Both the position numbers and the translations under genes were made by a program. The notes below the pieces were generated by a model. That model ran no database searches. It saw only the letters and a program-made list of their open reading frames with translations, and was not told the origin of the DNA. A stretch of 39,560 bases of DNA from Gemmatimonadaceae bacterium. Its GTDB lineage: Bacteria; Gemmatimonadota; Gemmatimonadetes; Gemmatimonadales; Gemmatimonadaceae. The DNA lies in assembly GCA_020853635.1 (NCBI GenBank), contig JADYYN010000046.1, forward strand, positions 1 to 39,560. Direction: 5' to 3'. Positions within the stretch are counted from its first letter, which is position 1. Every line of letters begins with the position of its first letter. Shown piece after piece: positions 24,201 through 31,703 of this stretch.

Positions 24201-27200
24201 AAAGAGCTCAGCGAGGATCTTGAGCTCCAGCGGCGCGTCGACGATCGTGGAACCCAAATGAGTTTCGCCCGCTGCCCCGTCTCCGACCTTCGGAATAGCA
24301 GCGCCGCCCTCACCAGCATCTGCTTTGTGTGGACCCGCACGCTCCTCTTGATGAACACCATCCACTACGGAAGTTCTGCGCTCGGCAGCCTTAGAAGTAC
24401 GCAGTTCACGACCCGGTTTGCTCTGCGCGCCAGGCGCCGCATTCAGGGGTCCACCAGGCGCATTTGTCGACTGAGGCGGAGAAAGAAATCGGAAATCGCC
24501 TCTCGCGATCCCTTCCGTAACCCTGTCAATCAGAGAATCCACCCAACGAAACCGCGCTTCAGCCGCATCGTGGCTATCAAGCTGTTCGCGAAGCCATTCA
24601 ACAAATGCGCTCTCCACAGAAAGCGAGTAGCGGTTCGCCAAGCCGAGAAGGTTACCGGATTCGAGAACCCGAATTGCCGCTTCATGCAAAACAGCAATCG
24701 TTGCGCCTGACGGGATACTCGAGCCCATTACGGATACCGCTGATGGCGCCACCGCCTGGCTGTTGCGCTCGCCTAGAAGCAGGAGGAACTCCTCTACATC
24801 GAGTGTCCGATCGCTGTACTGGACCGCAGAGTCCGCTTCCGAGCATGCCGCACCGCCATTCTTGGCGGCAAACACCGCCAAGTCCGCTCCTGTTGCGCGC
24901 ACCGCTCCAGAGGACACTCCGGACCGCGCCTCATTTCCTCGGCCAGCGTGGTCACTCACCGGGCGCCGCGACGCCACCGTCCTAATCAGATTCCGCCGAA
25001 TCGCCGAATTCGCCTCCCGGAGCGTCTCGACGTAGCTTGGCTGAGGCGAACGGAGACCATCCCGAATCTCCCTCAAGGCCAACATCGAGTGCACGGAGAG
25101 GAAGACTGGCCGCTGCACCTCAACGAGGGCTTTGAGCAAGCCGAGATGTTCGAGCAGAATGAGTGACGACAAATCAAGCGCGACGCGTGCTTTGCGTCCT
25201 TCGAGATCGATTGACTGCCCCGGTCCGCGAGTGCCTGAACGGAAGTACAGAGGTGGTCCTGCCAACGGACGTCCCTGCTCCCGGGTTGCCTCCGGAAGAA
25301 AATGATAAAGAACGCCCATGCCAACACCAGACACTCTCGCGAAGTGGTGGGTGGCAATGTTTCCTACGTGATACTCCCTTCGGGCGTGCTCTTTGTCGTT
25401 CTCCGATCGCGCCTGAAGTTCCTGCAGATCGTCGAGCGAGAGAGACTTCACATAGGCTGAGCCGGACGCCGCAAGCCGGACCATCCGTGTCGCAAGTTCG
25501 CTGGCACTGTCCTCTAGACCCAGCTGGAATGAAAGCGAATACGCAGCAGGTACGAGTTCATCGCTTACTCCCGCTTTGATCGCGTGCTCCCATAAGCGCC
25601 GGGCCGCGTTTCGATTGTCATGCAGAGTGAGAGAGGCTAACCCTAGGGCATCAACGGCGGTCAGGTCGCCTCTTCCGACAACCACCTTGGCGACCGCAGC
25701 AATTCCTGTAGCGTCTCCCAGGTACATCAAGGCTTTCGCGAGCGCGACAAGGTCGGCAGTATCTCCCGCATCGGGGTTCGACCCGATAACGACCCTCCAA
25801 TCTCGTACTGCTCCGGTAGGGTCACCGATCCTAAGGCGTGCGACGGCGTTCATGCGGCGCAGTCGCGGCTGGCTATCAGATCCCGCACTTCGCAGTGCTA
25901 ATTCGAGTACATCGATACACCGCGAGTAGTTGTTGCAGTGAAAGTACGACGACGCGACGAGTTCGTACTCGCTTAGTGTCGGCCTAGCCTCAAGCACCCT
26001 CGGCGCGTGTGCGGGGATTCGATTCCACAGACCAGCGTCCGCGAAAGCTCGACAAGCGAGCACCAAGTGGTCGATTTCACCGCTTGCATTGAAGATGTTT
26101 TCAAGCCGGTCAGCAAGCGCACCGGCATCCTGCCTCCCGGGATGTGATTCGATTGCCGCCAGTACCTGAATTGAGAACGCACTCACGGAAGGTAGCGTTG
26201 CTGCCTCGCGGAGCGCGGCATCAACGTCTCCCGCTAAGAGAAGCTGCCGGGCTCTCCAGTAGGTGACATAAGCCTCGCCGAAGACCTGCGCAAGCAGATG
26301 CGCCCACCTCCGTATCGCTTCTTCGAGTCGAGTTGAATCTCGTCTTGAAGCGCACAGATTCATGTAAATGTGCGCTTCAGCCGCTTGGCGACCACCAACA
26401 ACCTCACTGGCGATGGCATCAAGAGCCTCGTCGTAGTCGCATTCGATCTGGATCGCTGACGCCCAGAGCAGAACGAAAGGGTTCCATTTATCCCCTTCAA
26501 GAAGGCTCTGCACAAGCTCGACTGTCTCGGCCTTGCGCACCGAAGACAAGTACAGTACTGCCACTGCCCAAGCTTCCAGCTTCCTTCGATCTAGGAGCGA
26601 CGCTTCGCGTCTCCTCAGTTCAGCGAAGGCGTTGCCTGCGCGCTGCATGCGAGTCCGTGCTTCAGGCTCACAGAGCAGACTCTCCTGCGAGAGCGGATAC
26701 GGCCAGTCGACCAGCTGCGAGGGACGCACATCCGCCGGCAGTGCGAGGAAATAGTCAACCCTCGCACATACATACTGGACCTCAAGGAATCGCGGCGCGA
26801 CCTGCTGCAACTCCTCTCTCAGTTCGTCGACGCGACCCCAGTCACGACGCGCAAACGCAAGCAACATTCTCACGCGGGCCAAGTCGGCGACGTCGCATCG
26901 GCTCTGAGCTTCAACCCCTTCAAGTGCGCGGGAAGCGAGATCGAGGTTGCCAAGCGACAAATGCAAGCTGGCCAACAGTGTTCTAGCTTGTGCCGAATCC
27001 CCTTCAGCAGCTGCGGACACCGCTGCCTGAGCGTCACTGAGGTGCAACAAATGCGCGGCTACAGCGGCGGCATGGTCGCCATGCGGGTCGAGGGACTTCG
27101 CGACTTCGATGTGCCGAGCAGCGCCTACGGAGTCTTCTCTACCTTCTAGAGCTGTCGCGGCAGCAAACTTGTATATGCGTGCGGACACAGAAGGAGACAG

Positions 27201-27827
27201 GTCTCCTCGGTCACTCGCCGCGAGGGCGATGCGCAGCCACTCACTTGTTTCGCTAACACGCCCTTCTCGCCATATCTCGCGCTGTAGTTGCAGTTCGCGT
27301 GCAACAGCCTCAGAGAACTCGTTTCGCAATTCGCTCGCAAAGTCCGAGGGCGATTCCGATGCGAGATTCCGAAGTTCCTTCGCCGAGCTCGCATCGAATA
27401 CGCTGGAGCTCCGAACAAGTATGTCGTGCTTACCGCGTGAAGATTGAATCGTGAAGCGGGCGTCCGCCCAGAAGCTCCGTCGGCGCTTCAGATCAACCAG
27501 GACAACTACCACCGGGACTGAATAGTTTCGCCAATACGCAGCTTGGGATTCCTTGACCCCAAGAAGCCACCCCTCGCGATGCTTCCGCTTGAAGTAGCTC
27601 GCACCTGCCTTGATTTGAAGTGCAAGCAGGCGTCCAGTTACCTCCGACGACAACTCATCGACGAACTCTAGATGTGCATCTACACCGAAGTCCGGGTGAG
27701 AATACGGTCGGTAAATTGCTCCAAGTCCACCCTCCGAAGTCGATCGAGCGGCAATTGAGGAGACTTCGTTCTCACCACGCAGCTCGACCCGCGTGTTACC
27801 CAGCTTAGGAAGTCTCACTTTGTCCAC
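21273..27827 (-). CDS. Giant DUF4365 (PD-(D/E)XK-like) - helical repeat - PIN-like protein, putative defence effector
   Basis: About 2184 residues in one uninterrupted frame. Residues 1-165 resemble DUF4365: E19/E21, then HPDFGVDAHLEF (D50) and LALQIKAGASYF (Q71-x-K73), the acidic-QxK pattern of PD-(D/E)XK nucleases, then WLLGVKESQAAYWRNYSVPV. Residues 170-860 read as TPR-like helical pairs. Around 880 a PIN-like start appears (VALDLSSLILLEHLGLL, then LALREIRDGL); matching PIN-like end motifs come near 1220-1280 (VVAVDDRWVN, YVPLSVEELLDALR), after a charged Gly/Ala-rich insert. The rest is helical, with cysteines near 1955 (DCYCSGC) and YCGSNPC. Start uncertain: GTG 27827 chosen; TTG 27896 and GTG 27818 also possible. 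The open frame upstream only overlaps the next gene. AT-richer codons (AGA, CTA, ATA) suggest transfer. Defence role is inferred. Confidence 0.85.
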   Translation of the reverse strand: MDKVRLPKLGNTRVELRGENEVSSIAARSTSEGGLGAIYRPYSHPDFGVDAHLEFVDELSSEVTGRLLALQIKAGASYFKRKHREGWLLGVKESQAAYWRNYSVPVVVVLVDLKRRRSFWADARFTIQSSRGKHDILVRSSSVFDASSAKELRNLASESPSDFASELRNEFSEAVARELQLQREIWREGRVSETSEWLRIALAASDRGDLSPSVSARIYKFAAATALEGREDSVGAARHIEVAKSLDPHGDHAAAVAAHLLHLSDAQAAVSAAAEGDSAQARTLLASLHLSLGNLDLASRALEGVEAQSRCDVADLARVRMLLAFARRDWGRVDELREELQQVAPRFLEVQYVCARVDYFLALPADVRPSQLVDWPYPLSQESLLCEPEARTRMQRAGNAFAELRRREASLLDRRKLEAWAVAVLYLSSVRKAETVELVQSLLEGDKWNPFVLLWASAIQIECDYDEALDAIASEVVGGRQAAEAHIYMNLCASRRDSTRLEEAIRRWAHLLAQVFGEAYVTYWRARQLLLAGDVDAALREAATLPSVSAFSIQVLAAIESHPGRQDAGALADRLENIFNASGEIDHLVLACRAFADAGLWNRIPAHAPRVLEARPTLSEYELVASSYFHCNNYSRCIDVLELALRSAGSDSQPRLRRMNAVARLRIGDPTGAVRDWRVVIGSNPDAGDTADLVALAKALMYLGDATGIAAVAKVVVGRGDLTAVDALGLASLTLHDNRNAARRLWEHAIKAGVSDELVPAAYSLSFQLGLEDSASELATRMVRLAASGSAYVKSLSLDDLQELQARSENDKEHARREYHVGNIATHHFARVSGVGMGVLYHFLPEATREQGRPLAGPPLYFRSGTRGPGQSIDLEGRKARVALDLSSLILLEHLGLLKALVEVQRPVFLSVHSMLALREIRDGLRSPQPSYVETLREANSAIRRNLIRTVASRRPVSDHAGRGNEARSGVSSGAVRATGADLAVFAAKNGGAACSEADSAVQYSDRTLDVEEFLLLLGERNSQAVAPSAVSVMGSSIPSGATIAVLHEAAIRVLESGNLLGLANRYSLSVESAFVEWLREQLDSHDAAEARFRWVDSLIDRVTEGIARGDFRFLSPPQSTNAPGGPLNAAPGAQSKPGRELRTSKAAERRTSVVDGVHQEERAGPHKADAGEGGAAIPKVGDGAAGETHLGSTIVDAPLELKILAELFRYAPHTVDVVAVDDRWVNRHHSIGAARVVDALDIVETLRANASISNAEAWTAIGKLRAANARYVPLSVEELLDALRAAPVRDGVLEETADLARMREYYSGILRDHTVLTVPSPNDASSIGLGELEVIRGFATAIRECLVALWLDEVRPGDVSEVNDCQARGDWVLDNLAVNLGLLRSLVSKVPVEGELGVSAFDIASLVFSSFRLVASEINDDRRTEMRRSAVFVRWVVGRLGRRRAEYDREFRDRFVASLVEFFVDWEELRSEDSEKHAVAVLLARRVIDALPDDLRDAVTAEDQVRSLLELRTIETIELREWSFELGEFASALQQLYVRNAEPARTGRRRANGAASQSVGLRALPGSPEDSCMLRLVDVTTIALVAGSRAVELTIRDALFPLVEPTVLSGQKAVRALEESLGVDRAWAKHLLDQLTSRNDPHERMRMIGDMRRTSRRARLEKISDRWKESGRVTQSDLFPVRFLSTESADQWLAPKYERHDGSSAAGAENVGELSGGDESLLEEFSRLCVSHAFIPESFLERASAASPVQREHLVRGSIRRPRTPLGALHLLRLVVSLGDYENRYARLARMWFTKAARGDLEQQIGLFVALARICAKVRDFGQVFAGDQLASAVADPSSGTPTGGCACRDAILHANELVGLLGQARVDFDGFSQWLRVVESNLPAFPVEPRRLAHRCEVVDGRYTSRKALIAALQYVTAGARWAVPSRDGGDLSFDSRSFSSLVIEGFDVALSGTDCYCSGCAASVLAVRREKDQGLRLLGSEIFFAKSSSHAVFAQVQERFRESLFDLEAWLGLDLYCGSNPCPASMRSHFESLLQPENLSMLLDRHPQFSSVVATRLCEAYWGSDEIERLRRAVVEVARETRTPDERRDRWRRSSNSRLLGAKDLALLTAVVALAQGESSASSSIARFSEDVRLLGVGSPDFLVACRPIVEEIVRDRSLVEARAALELLLECRSEGALLRE

Positions 27828-27901
27828 GGATTTTGTCAGAACAGAGGGACGTCTTCTCTCGGAAACAACACTTGAAGGTTCTTGCCTCGGGCCCAAGTTC
27901 T

Positions 27902-28285
27902 CTAGAACGGCTTGTACAGCGCGAAGTACACCGCCAGCCCCGCCAACGCCGGCGTCAGGAAGAACGCCGGCAGCGCCAGCTTCGGCTGCTTGTACGGCAG
28001 CGACACGATGCCGCCGAGGATCAGGAACACCACGATCTTCGCCCACAGCCAGCCCGGGAACGTCGCGATGCCGCCCTTCGCGATGCCGATGCGCGCGAGC
28101 ATGCCGAACCCACCGAGCAGGATCAGGAACAGCCCGAGGTGATGCGCCACCTTCACCACGCGACGCGAGCGCGGGCCCTTCCACGTCCCACCCTCCGCCG
28201 CATGCATCACGATGCCGCCGAAGGCGAGCATCGTGAGCGCGATCCCGACGATGTGGACGATCTCGTACAGATCCCGTGAGAACAC
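27902..28285 (-). CDS. Small integral membrane protein, four predicted helices
   Basis: 127 residues, not recognised as a named family. Four hydrophobic stretches are visible: IVHIVGIALTMLAFGGIVMH, VAHHLGLFLILLGGFGMLA, WLWAKIVVFLILGGIVSL and ALPAFFLTPALAGLAVYFAL. Histidines H11 and H27 lie in the first helix, with H48/H49 at the start of the second. This is reminiscent of small cytochrome- or CopD-like membrane proteins, but no complete haem motif can be claimed. It starts at GTG 28285, directly after the TAA of the aldehyde-dehydrogenase gene, so it is very likely co-transcribed with it. The giant DUF4365 gene follows 74 bases downstream on the same strand. Confidence 0.8.
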   Translation of the reverse strand: MFSRDLYEIVHIVGIALTMLAFGGIVMHAAEGGTWKGPRSRRVVKVAHHLGLFLILLGGFGMLARIGIAKGGIATFPGWLWAKIVVFLILGGIVSLPYKQPKLALPAFFLTPALAGLAVYFALYKPF

Positions 28286-30661
28286 TTACTCTCCGTACGG
28301 GACCCAGATGTTCTTCACCTGCGTGGCCTCACGCAGGTACTCGCGGGCGGGCAGTTCCACCTGCCAGTCGCGCACGGCACTGTGGCACCAGGTGCGCTTC
28401 ATGTTGCCCGCTGAGGCCAGCTCCACGGCCTTCTTGCCGTCCTTGCTGCCCCAGTACCAGATGGCCTCCACGTCGTCGTGCTCGGCGAGCGTCTTGGCGA
28501 GCACGTCCTTGGCGCCGGTGACGATGTTTACCACGCCATCCGGCACATCGGAGCTCTCGAGCACGGTGTAGAGGTCAGTGGCCGAGAGTGGATGCACTTC
28601 GCTCGGCACAGCGACCACGGCGTTGCCCGTGGCCAGCAGCGGTGCGACGGTCGAGATGAAGCCGAGCAGCGGTGACTCGTCCGGTGCGACGACGGCAACA
28701 ACACCGATGGGTTCGTTCATCTGCAGCGCGACGCCGCGGATCGGCACGTTATGCACCGCGCCATCGTACTTGTCGGCCCAAGCAGCATACGTGAACAACC
28801 GCGCGATGCTCGCGTCGACTTCGGCGCGCGCCTGCGCCGCGGTGGCACCGGTCATCGCGCGCAACCGCGCCGCGAACTCGTCGCCGCGCGCATCGAGATT
28901 CTCCCCAATGTAGTAGAGGATCTGCGCGCGCAGATGCGCCGTGGACTTGCTCCACGACTTGGCCGCCGCATGCGCCGCTTCGACCGCGTTGCGCAGGTCC
29001 TTGCGATTGCCTTCGCCCACTTCGCCCACACGCGCACCCTTGGGCCCGACGATCACGCGCGAATAGCCGGAGTCCGGGCGCGCCTGTTTGCCGCCGATGA
29101 AGAGCTTGGGGGTGCGATCGATGGACGGCAGAGGGGAGATGGGAGAGGTGAGAGGGGATGCCGCCTTCTTGGTGGCCGTTGCCCCACCTCTCCCATCTCC
29201 CATCTCCCATCTGCAGTACTCGTACATCCCTTCCCGCCCGCCTTCCCGCCCGAACCCCGACTCGCGGTACCCGCCGAATCCCGCCGCCGCATCGAACAGG
29301 TTGGTCGCGTTCACCCACACCACACCCGCCTTGATCTTGGGCGCGATGTCGAGCGCGAGATTGATGTTCTCCGTCCACACACTCGCCGCGAGACCGAACG
29401 GCGTGTTGTTGGCGAGCGCGACGCTCTCTTCCGGCGTGCGGAAGCTCATCGCCACGAGCACAGGGCCGAAGATCTCCACCTGCGCGATGGTGCTCGCCGG
29501 CTCGACGTTCGTGAACAGTGTGGGCGGATAGAAGCAGCCGTTCTTCGGCACGCTCCAGCTCGGCTGCCACATCTCGGCGCCTTCGGCCTTGCCCTGCGCG
29601 ACGAGCTTGGTGATGCGGTCGAGCTGTTCCGGCGCCACGATGGCGCCCATGTCCACCGCTTTGTCGAGTGGCTTGCCCACGCGCAACTTCTCCATGCGCG
29701 CGCGGATCTTCGCCATCAACGTGTCGTGCACGCCTTCCTGTACAAGCAACCGCGAGCCTGCGCAGCAGACCTGGCCCTGATTGAACCAGATCGCATCGAC
29801 CACACCTTCCACCACACTGTCGAGATCGGCGTCTTCGTACACGATGAACGGCGACTTGCCGCCGAGTTCGAGTGAGAGCTTCTTGCCGCTGCCGGCGGTG
29901 GCCTTACGGATGATCTTGCCCACGTCGGTCGAGCCGGTGAATGCGATCTTGTCGATGTCCTTGTGCTCCACCATCGCCGCGCCGGTCTTGCCGTCACCGG
30001 TGATGATGTTGAGCACGCCCGGCGGCAGCCCAGCCTCGTATGCGAGCTCGGCGAAGAGCAACGCCGAGAGCGGAGTGAACTCGGCCGGCTTGAGCACCAC
30101 CGTGTTCCCGGCGGCGAGTGCAGGCGCGACCTTCCACGCCAGCATGAGCAGCGGAAAGTTCCACGGAATGATCTGACCCACCACGCCGAGCGGCGCGTAG
30201 CCGGCGAACTCGGTGGCGAACAACTGCGCCCAGCCCGCGTGATGATAGAAGTGCCGCGCCACGAGCGGGATGTCGAGATCACGCGTCTCGCGGATCGGCT
30301 TGCCGTTGTCCATCGACTCGATCACGGCGAACAACCGCGCATGCTTCTGCACCATGCGCGCGAGCGCGTAGAGATGCCGAGCGCGCGCATGCGGCGTGAG
30401 CTTGCTCCACTTCGAGAACGCCTTGCGCGCCGCGGCGACTGCGGCGTCGACGTCCTTCTGCGTGCCCTGAGTGACCTTGGCGAGCGAGGTGTTGGTGCTC
30501 GGGTCGATGACGTCGAACGTGCTACCGGACTTGGTCCACGCCCCGTTCACGAAGTGTCCGAACTTGCCGCCGTGTTTGGCGAGCCACGCACGCGCTTCGG
30601 CGTCGCTCTCCGGTGCAGGCCCGTAGTCCATCGTCTTGAAGATCTCGGCAACGCTTGGCAT
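28286..30661 (-). CDS. Two-domain aldehyde dehydrogenase, ALDH16-like
   Basis: 791 residues: a complete NAD(P)+-dependent aldehyde dehydrogenase (1-480) fused to a shorter second ALDH-like domain (513-791). The first has N168 (IIPWNFP), K191 (VLKPAE), FTGSTDVG, the general base E265 (LELGGKSP) and the nucleophile C299 (GQVCCAG). The second keeps the fold (APDESPLLGFISTVAPLLATGNAVVAVPSE) but lacks the catalytic LELGGK and GQxC motifs, as in the ALDH16 architecture. The joining segment (about 482-512) is encoded by heptad-repeat DNA containing a 17-bp inverted repeat. It lies 7 bases after deoC; oxidation of the acetaldehyde released by DeoC is the obvious proposed role. The next gene begins immediately after the stop. 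Confidence 0.9.
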   Translation of the reverse strand: MPSVAEIFKTMDYGPAPESDAEARAWLAKHGGKFGHFVNGAWTKSGSTFDVIDPSTNTSLAKVTQGTQKDVDAAVAAARKAFSKWSKLTPHARARHLYALARMVQKHARLFAVIESMDNGKPIRETRDLDIPLVARHFYHHAGWAQLFATEFAGYAPLGVVGQIIPWNFPLLMLAWKVAPALAAGNTVVLKPAEFTPLSALLFAELAYEAGLPPGVLNIITGDGKTGAAMVEHKDIDKIAFTGSTDVGKIIRKATAGSGKKLSLELGGKSPFIVYEDADLDSVVEGVVDAIWFNQGQVCCAGSRLLVQEGVHDTLMAKIRARMEKLRVGKPLDKAVDMGAIVAPEQLDRITKLVAQGKAEGAEMWQPSWSVPKNGCFYPPTLFTNVEPASTIAQVEIFGPVLVAMSFRTPEESVALANNTPFGLAASVWTENINLALDIAPKIKAGVVWVNATNLFDAAAGFGGYRESGFGREGGREGMYEYCRWEMGDGRGGATATKKAASPLTSPISPLPSIDRTPKLFIGGKQARPDSGYSRVIVGPKGARVGEVGEGNRKDLRNAVEAAHAAAKSWSKSTAHLRAQILYYIGENLDARGDEFAARLRAMTGATAAQARAEVDASIARLFTYAAWADKYDGAVHNVPIRGVALQMNEPIGVVAVVAPDESPLLGFISTVAPLLATGNAVVAVPSEVHPLSATDLYTVLESSDVPDGVVNIVTGAKDVLAKTLAEHDDVEAIWYWGSKDGKKAVELASAGNMKRTWCHSAVRDWQVELPAREYLREATQVKNIWVPYGE
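29134..29201. repeat. 17-bp perfect inverted repeat in heptad-repeat DNA inside the ALDH gene
   Basis: GGGAGATGGGAGAGGTG at 29134-29150 is the exact reverse complement of 29185-29201, with 34 bases between the arms. The right arm continues into a 7-base tandem run, CCCATCT three times (about 29192-29212). The DNA lies wholly in frame and encodes the linker between the two ALDH domains. It resembles the repeats at 12673-12750 and 31641-31703 in period and base skew. Confidence 0.75.
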
Positions 30662-30668
30662 CAGCGCC

Positions 30669-31679
30669 TCAAGGCATCGGTTGGCGATGGGCGGCAGCGT
30701 ACCGCCCAGTCACGAAGTGTTCGAGCTGGCGTTCGATGTCGGTGAGGAGCGCCGACGCGCCGAAGCGGAAGAGGTCCGGCTGCAGCCAACGGTCGCCGAG
30801 TTCTTCCTTCATGAGCAGCAGGTAGTCGAGCGCCTGCTTGGCGGTGCGGATGCCGCCGGCCGGCTTGTAGCCGACCTTGAACCCGGTCGCGGCCTCGTAC
30901 TCACGGATCTGCCGCACCATCACGAGTGAGACGGGCAGCGTGGCATTGGTGCCTTCCTTGCCTGTGCTGGTCTTGATGAAATCGGCGCCCGCCTGCATGG
31001 CCACCCAACTCGCGCGCGCGACGTTGCTCAGCGTGGCAAGTTCACCGGTGGCGAGGATCGCCTTGATGTGTGCGTCGCCGCAGGCAGCACGGAATGCTTT
31101 CACTTCGTCATACAGCGCCTGCCAATCGCCGGTGAGCACATGCGCGCGGGTGATGACGATGTCGATCTCCTGCGCGCCCGCCTTCACCGAGGCGGGGATC
31201 TCCGCGAGCCGCTGCTCGAACGGCGAGAGCCCGGCCGGAAAACCAGTGGACACCGCCGCGACAGGCACACCGCTGCCCTCGAGCGCCGCGACCGCGGTGG
31301 AGACCCACTGATGGTACACGCACACGGCACCCGTCTTCACATCGAGCGACTCGGCGCCCAGCGCCCGCACGATGTCGTCACGCAGTGGGTTCCGCGCCTT
31401 GGCGCAGAGCCGCCGCACGTTGCCGGCGGTGTCGTCACCGGAGAGCGTGGTGAGGTCCATGAGCGTGATGGCCTTGAGCAACCACGCGGCCTGCCACTCT
31501 TTCTTGACCGTGCGCCGCGTCGGAATGGTCGCGGCGCGCCGCTCCACGGCAGAGCGATTCACGCGCAACGAGCGCACGCGGTCGAGATCGAGCGGCTGCC
31601 CAGGATTTCGCGCGAGCCCGCCGTGCGCAGTTCCGGGCTTCCCGCCCCCCGCATCCCGCATCACTCCACCATCTGCCAT
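30669..31679 (-). CDS. deoC: Deoxyribose-phosphate aldolase, long form
   Basis: Class I aldolase that cleaves 2-deoxyribose-5-phosphate to acetaldehyde and glyceraldehyde-3-phosphate. The Schiff-base lysine is in GADFIKTSTGKEGTNAT, the proton-relay aspartate in AQEIDIVITRAH, and the second lysine in FKVGYKPAGGIRT. The early segment NRSAVERRAATIPTRRTVKKEWQAAWLL and DLTTLSGDDT mark the long DeoC branch. Start chosen at ATG 31679, with GGGGAGGG four bases upstream; ATG 31661 is possible. Either way the first residues (MADGGVMRDAGGG) are encoded by heptad-repeat DNA and not by conserved sequence. The frame runs upstream to 31772 into asnS and was trimmed. It follows asnS and precedes the ALDH gene by 7 bases. 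Confidence 0.92.
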   Translation of the reverse strand: MADGGVMRDAGGGKPGTAHGGLARNPGQPLDLDRVRSLRVNRSAVERRAATIPTRRTVKKEWQAAWLLKAITLMDLTTLSGDDTAGNVRRLCAKARNPLRDDIVRALGAESLDVKTGAVCVYHQWVSTAVAALEGSGVPVAAVSTGFPAGLSPFEQRLAEIPASVKAGAQEIDIVITRAHVLTGDWQALYDEVKAFRAACGDAHIKAILATGELATLSNVARASWVAMQAGADFIKTSTGKEGTNATLPVSLVMVRQIREYEAATGFKVGYKPAGGIRTAKQALDYLLLMKEELGDRWLQPDLFRFGASALLTDIERQLEHFVTGRYAAAHRQPMP

Positions 31680-31703
31680 CCGCCCTCCCCTATCCAACAT
31701 CAC
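31641..31703. repeat. Degenerate 7-base tandem repeat between asnS and deoC
   Basis: Plus-strand heptads from 31641 are CCCGCCC, CCCGCAT, CCCGCAT, CACTCCA, CCATCTG, CCATCCG, CCCTCCC, CTATCCA and ACATCAC. The run covers the 20-base gap between the asnS stop and the deoC start and enters the first codons of deoC. The first 15 bases are identical, on the opposite strand, to 12725-12739. The purine-rich face toward deoC also supplies its apparent ribosome-binding site. Confidence 0.7.

Noticed and set aside
27828..28184. N-terminal extension of the DUF4365 protein to 28184
   Set aside because: It overlaps the coding sequence of the four-helix membrane protein, and its Arg/Gly/Ala-rich text is a shadow of that gene.
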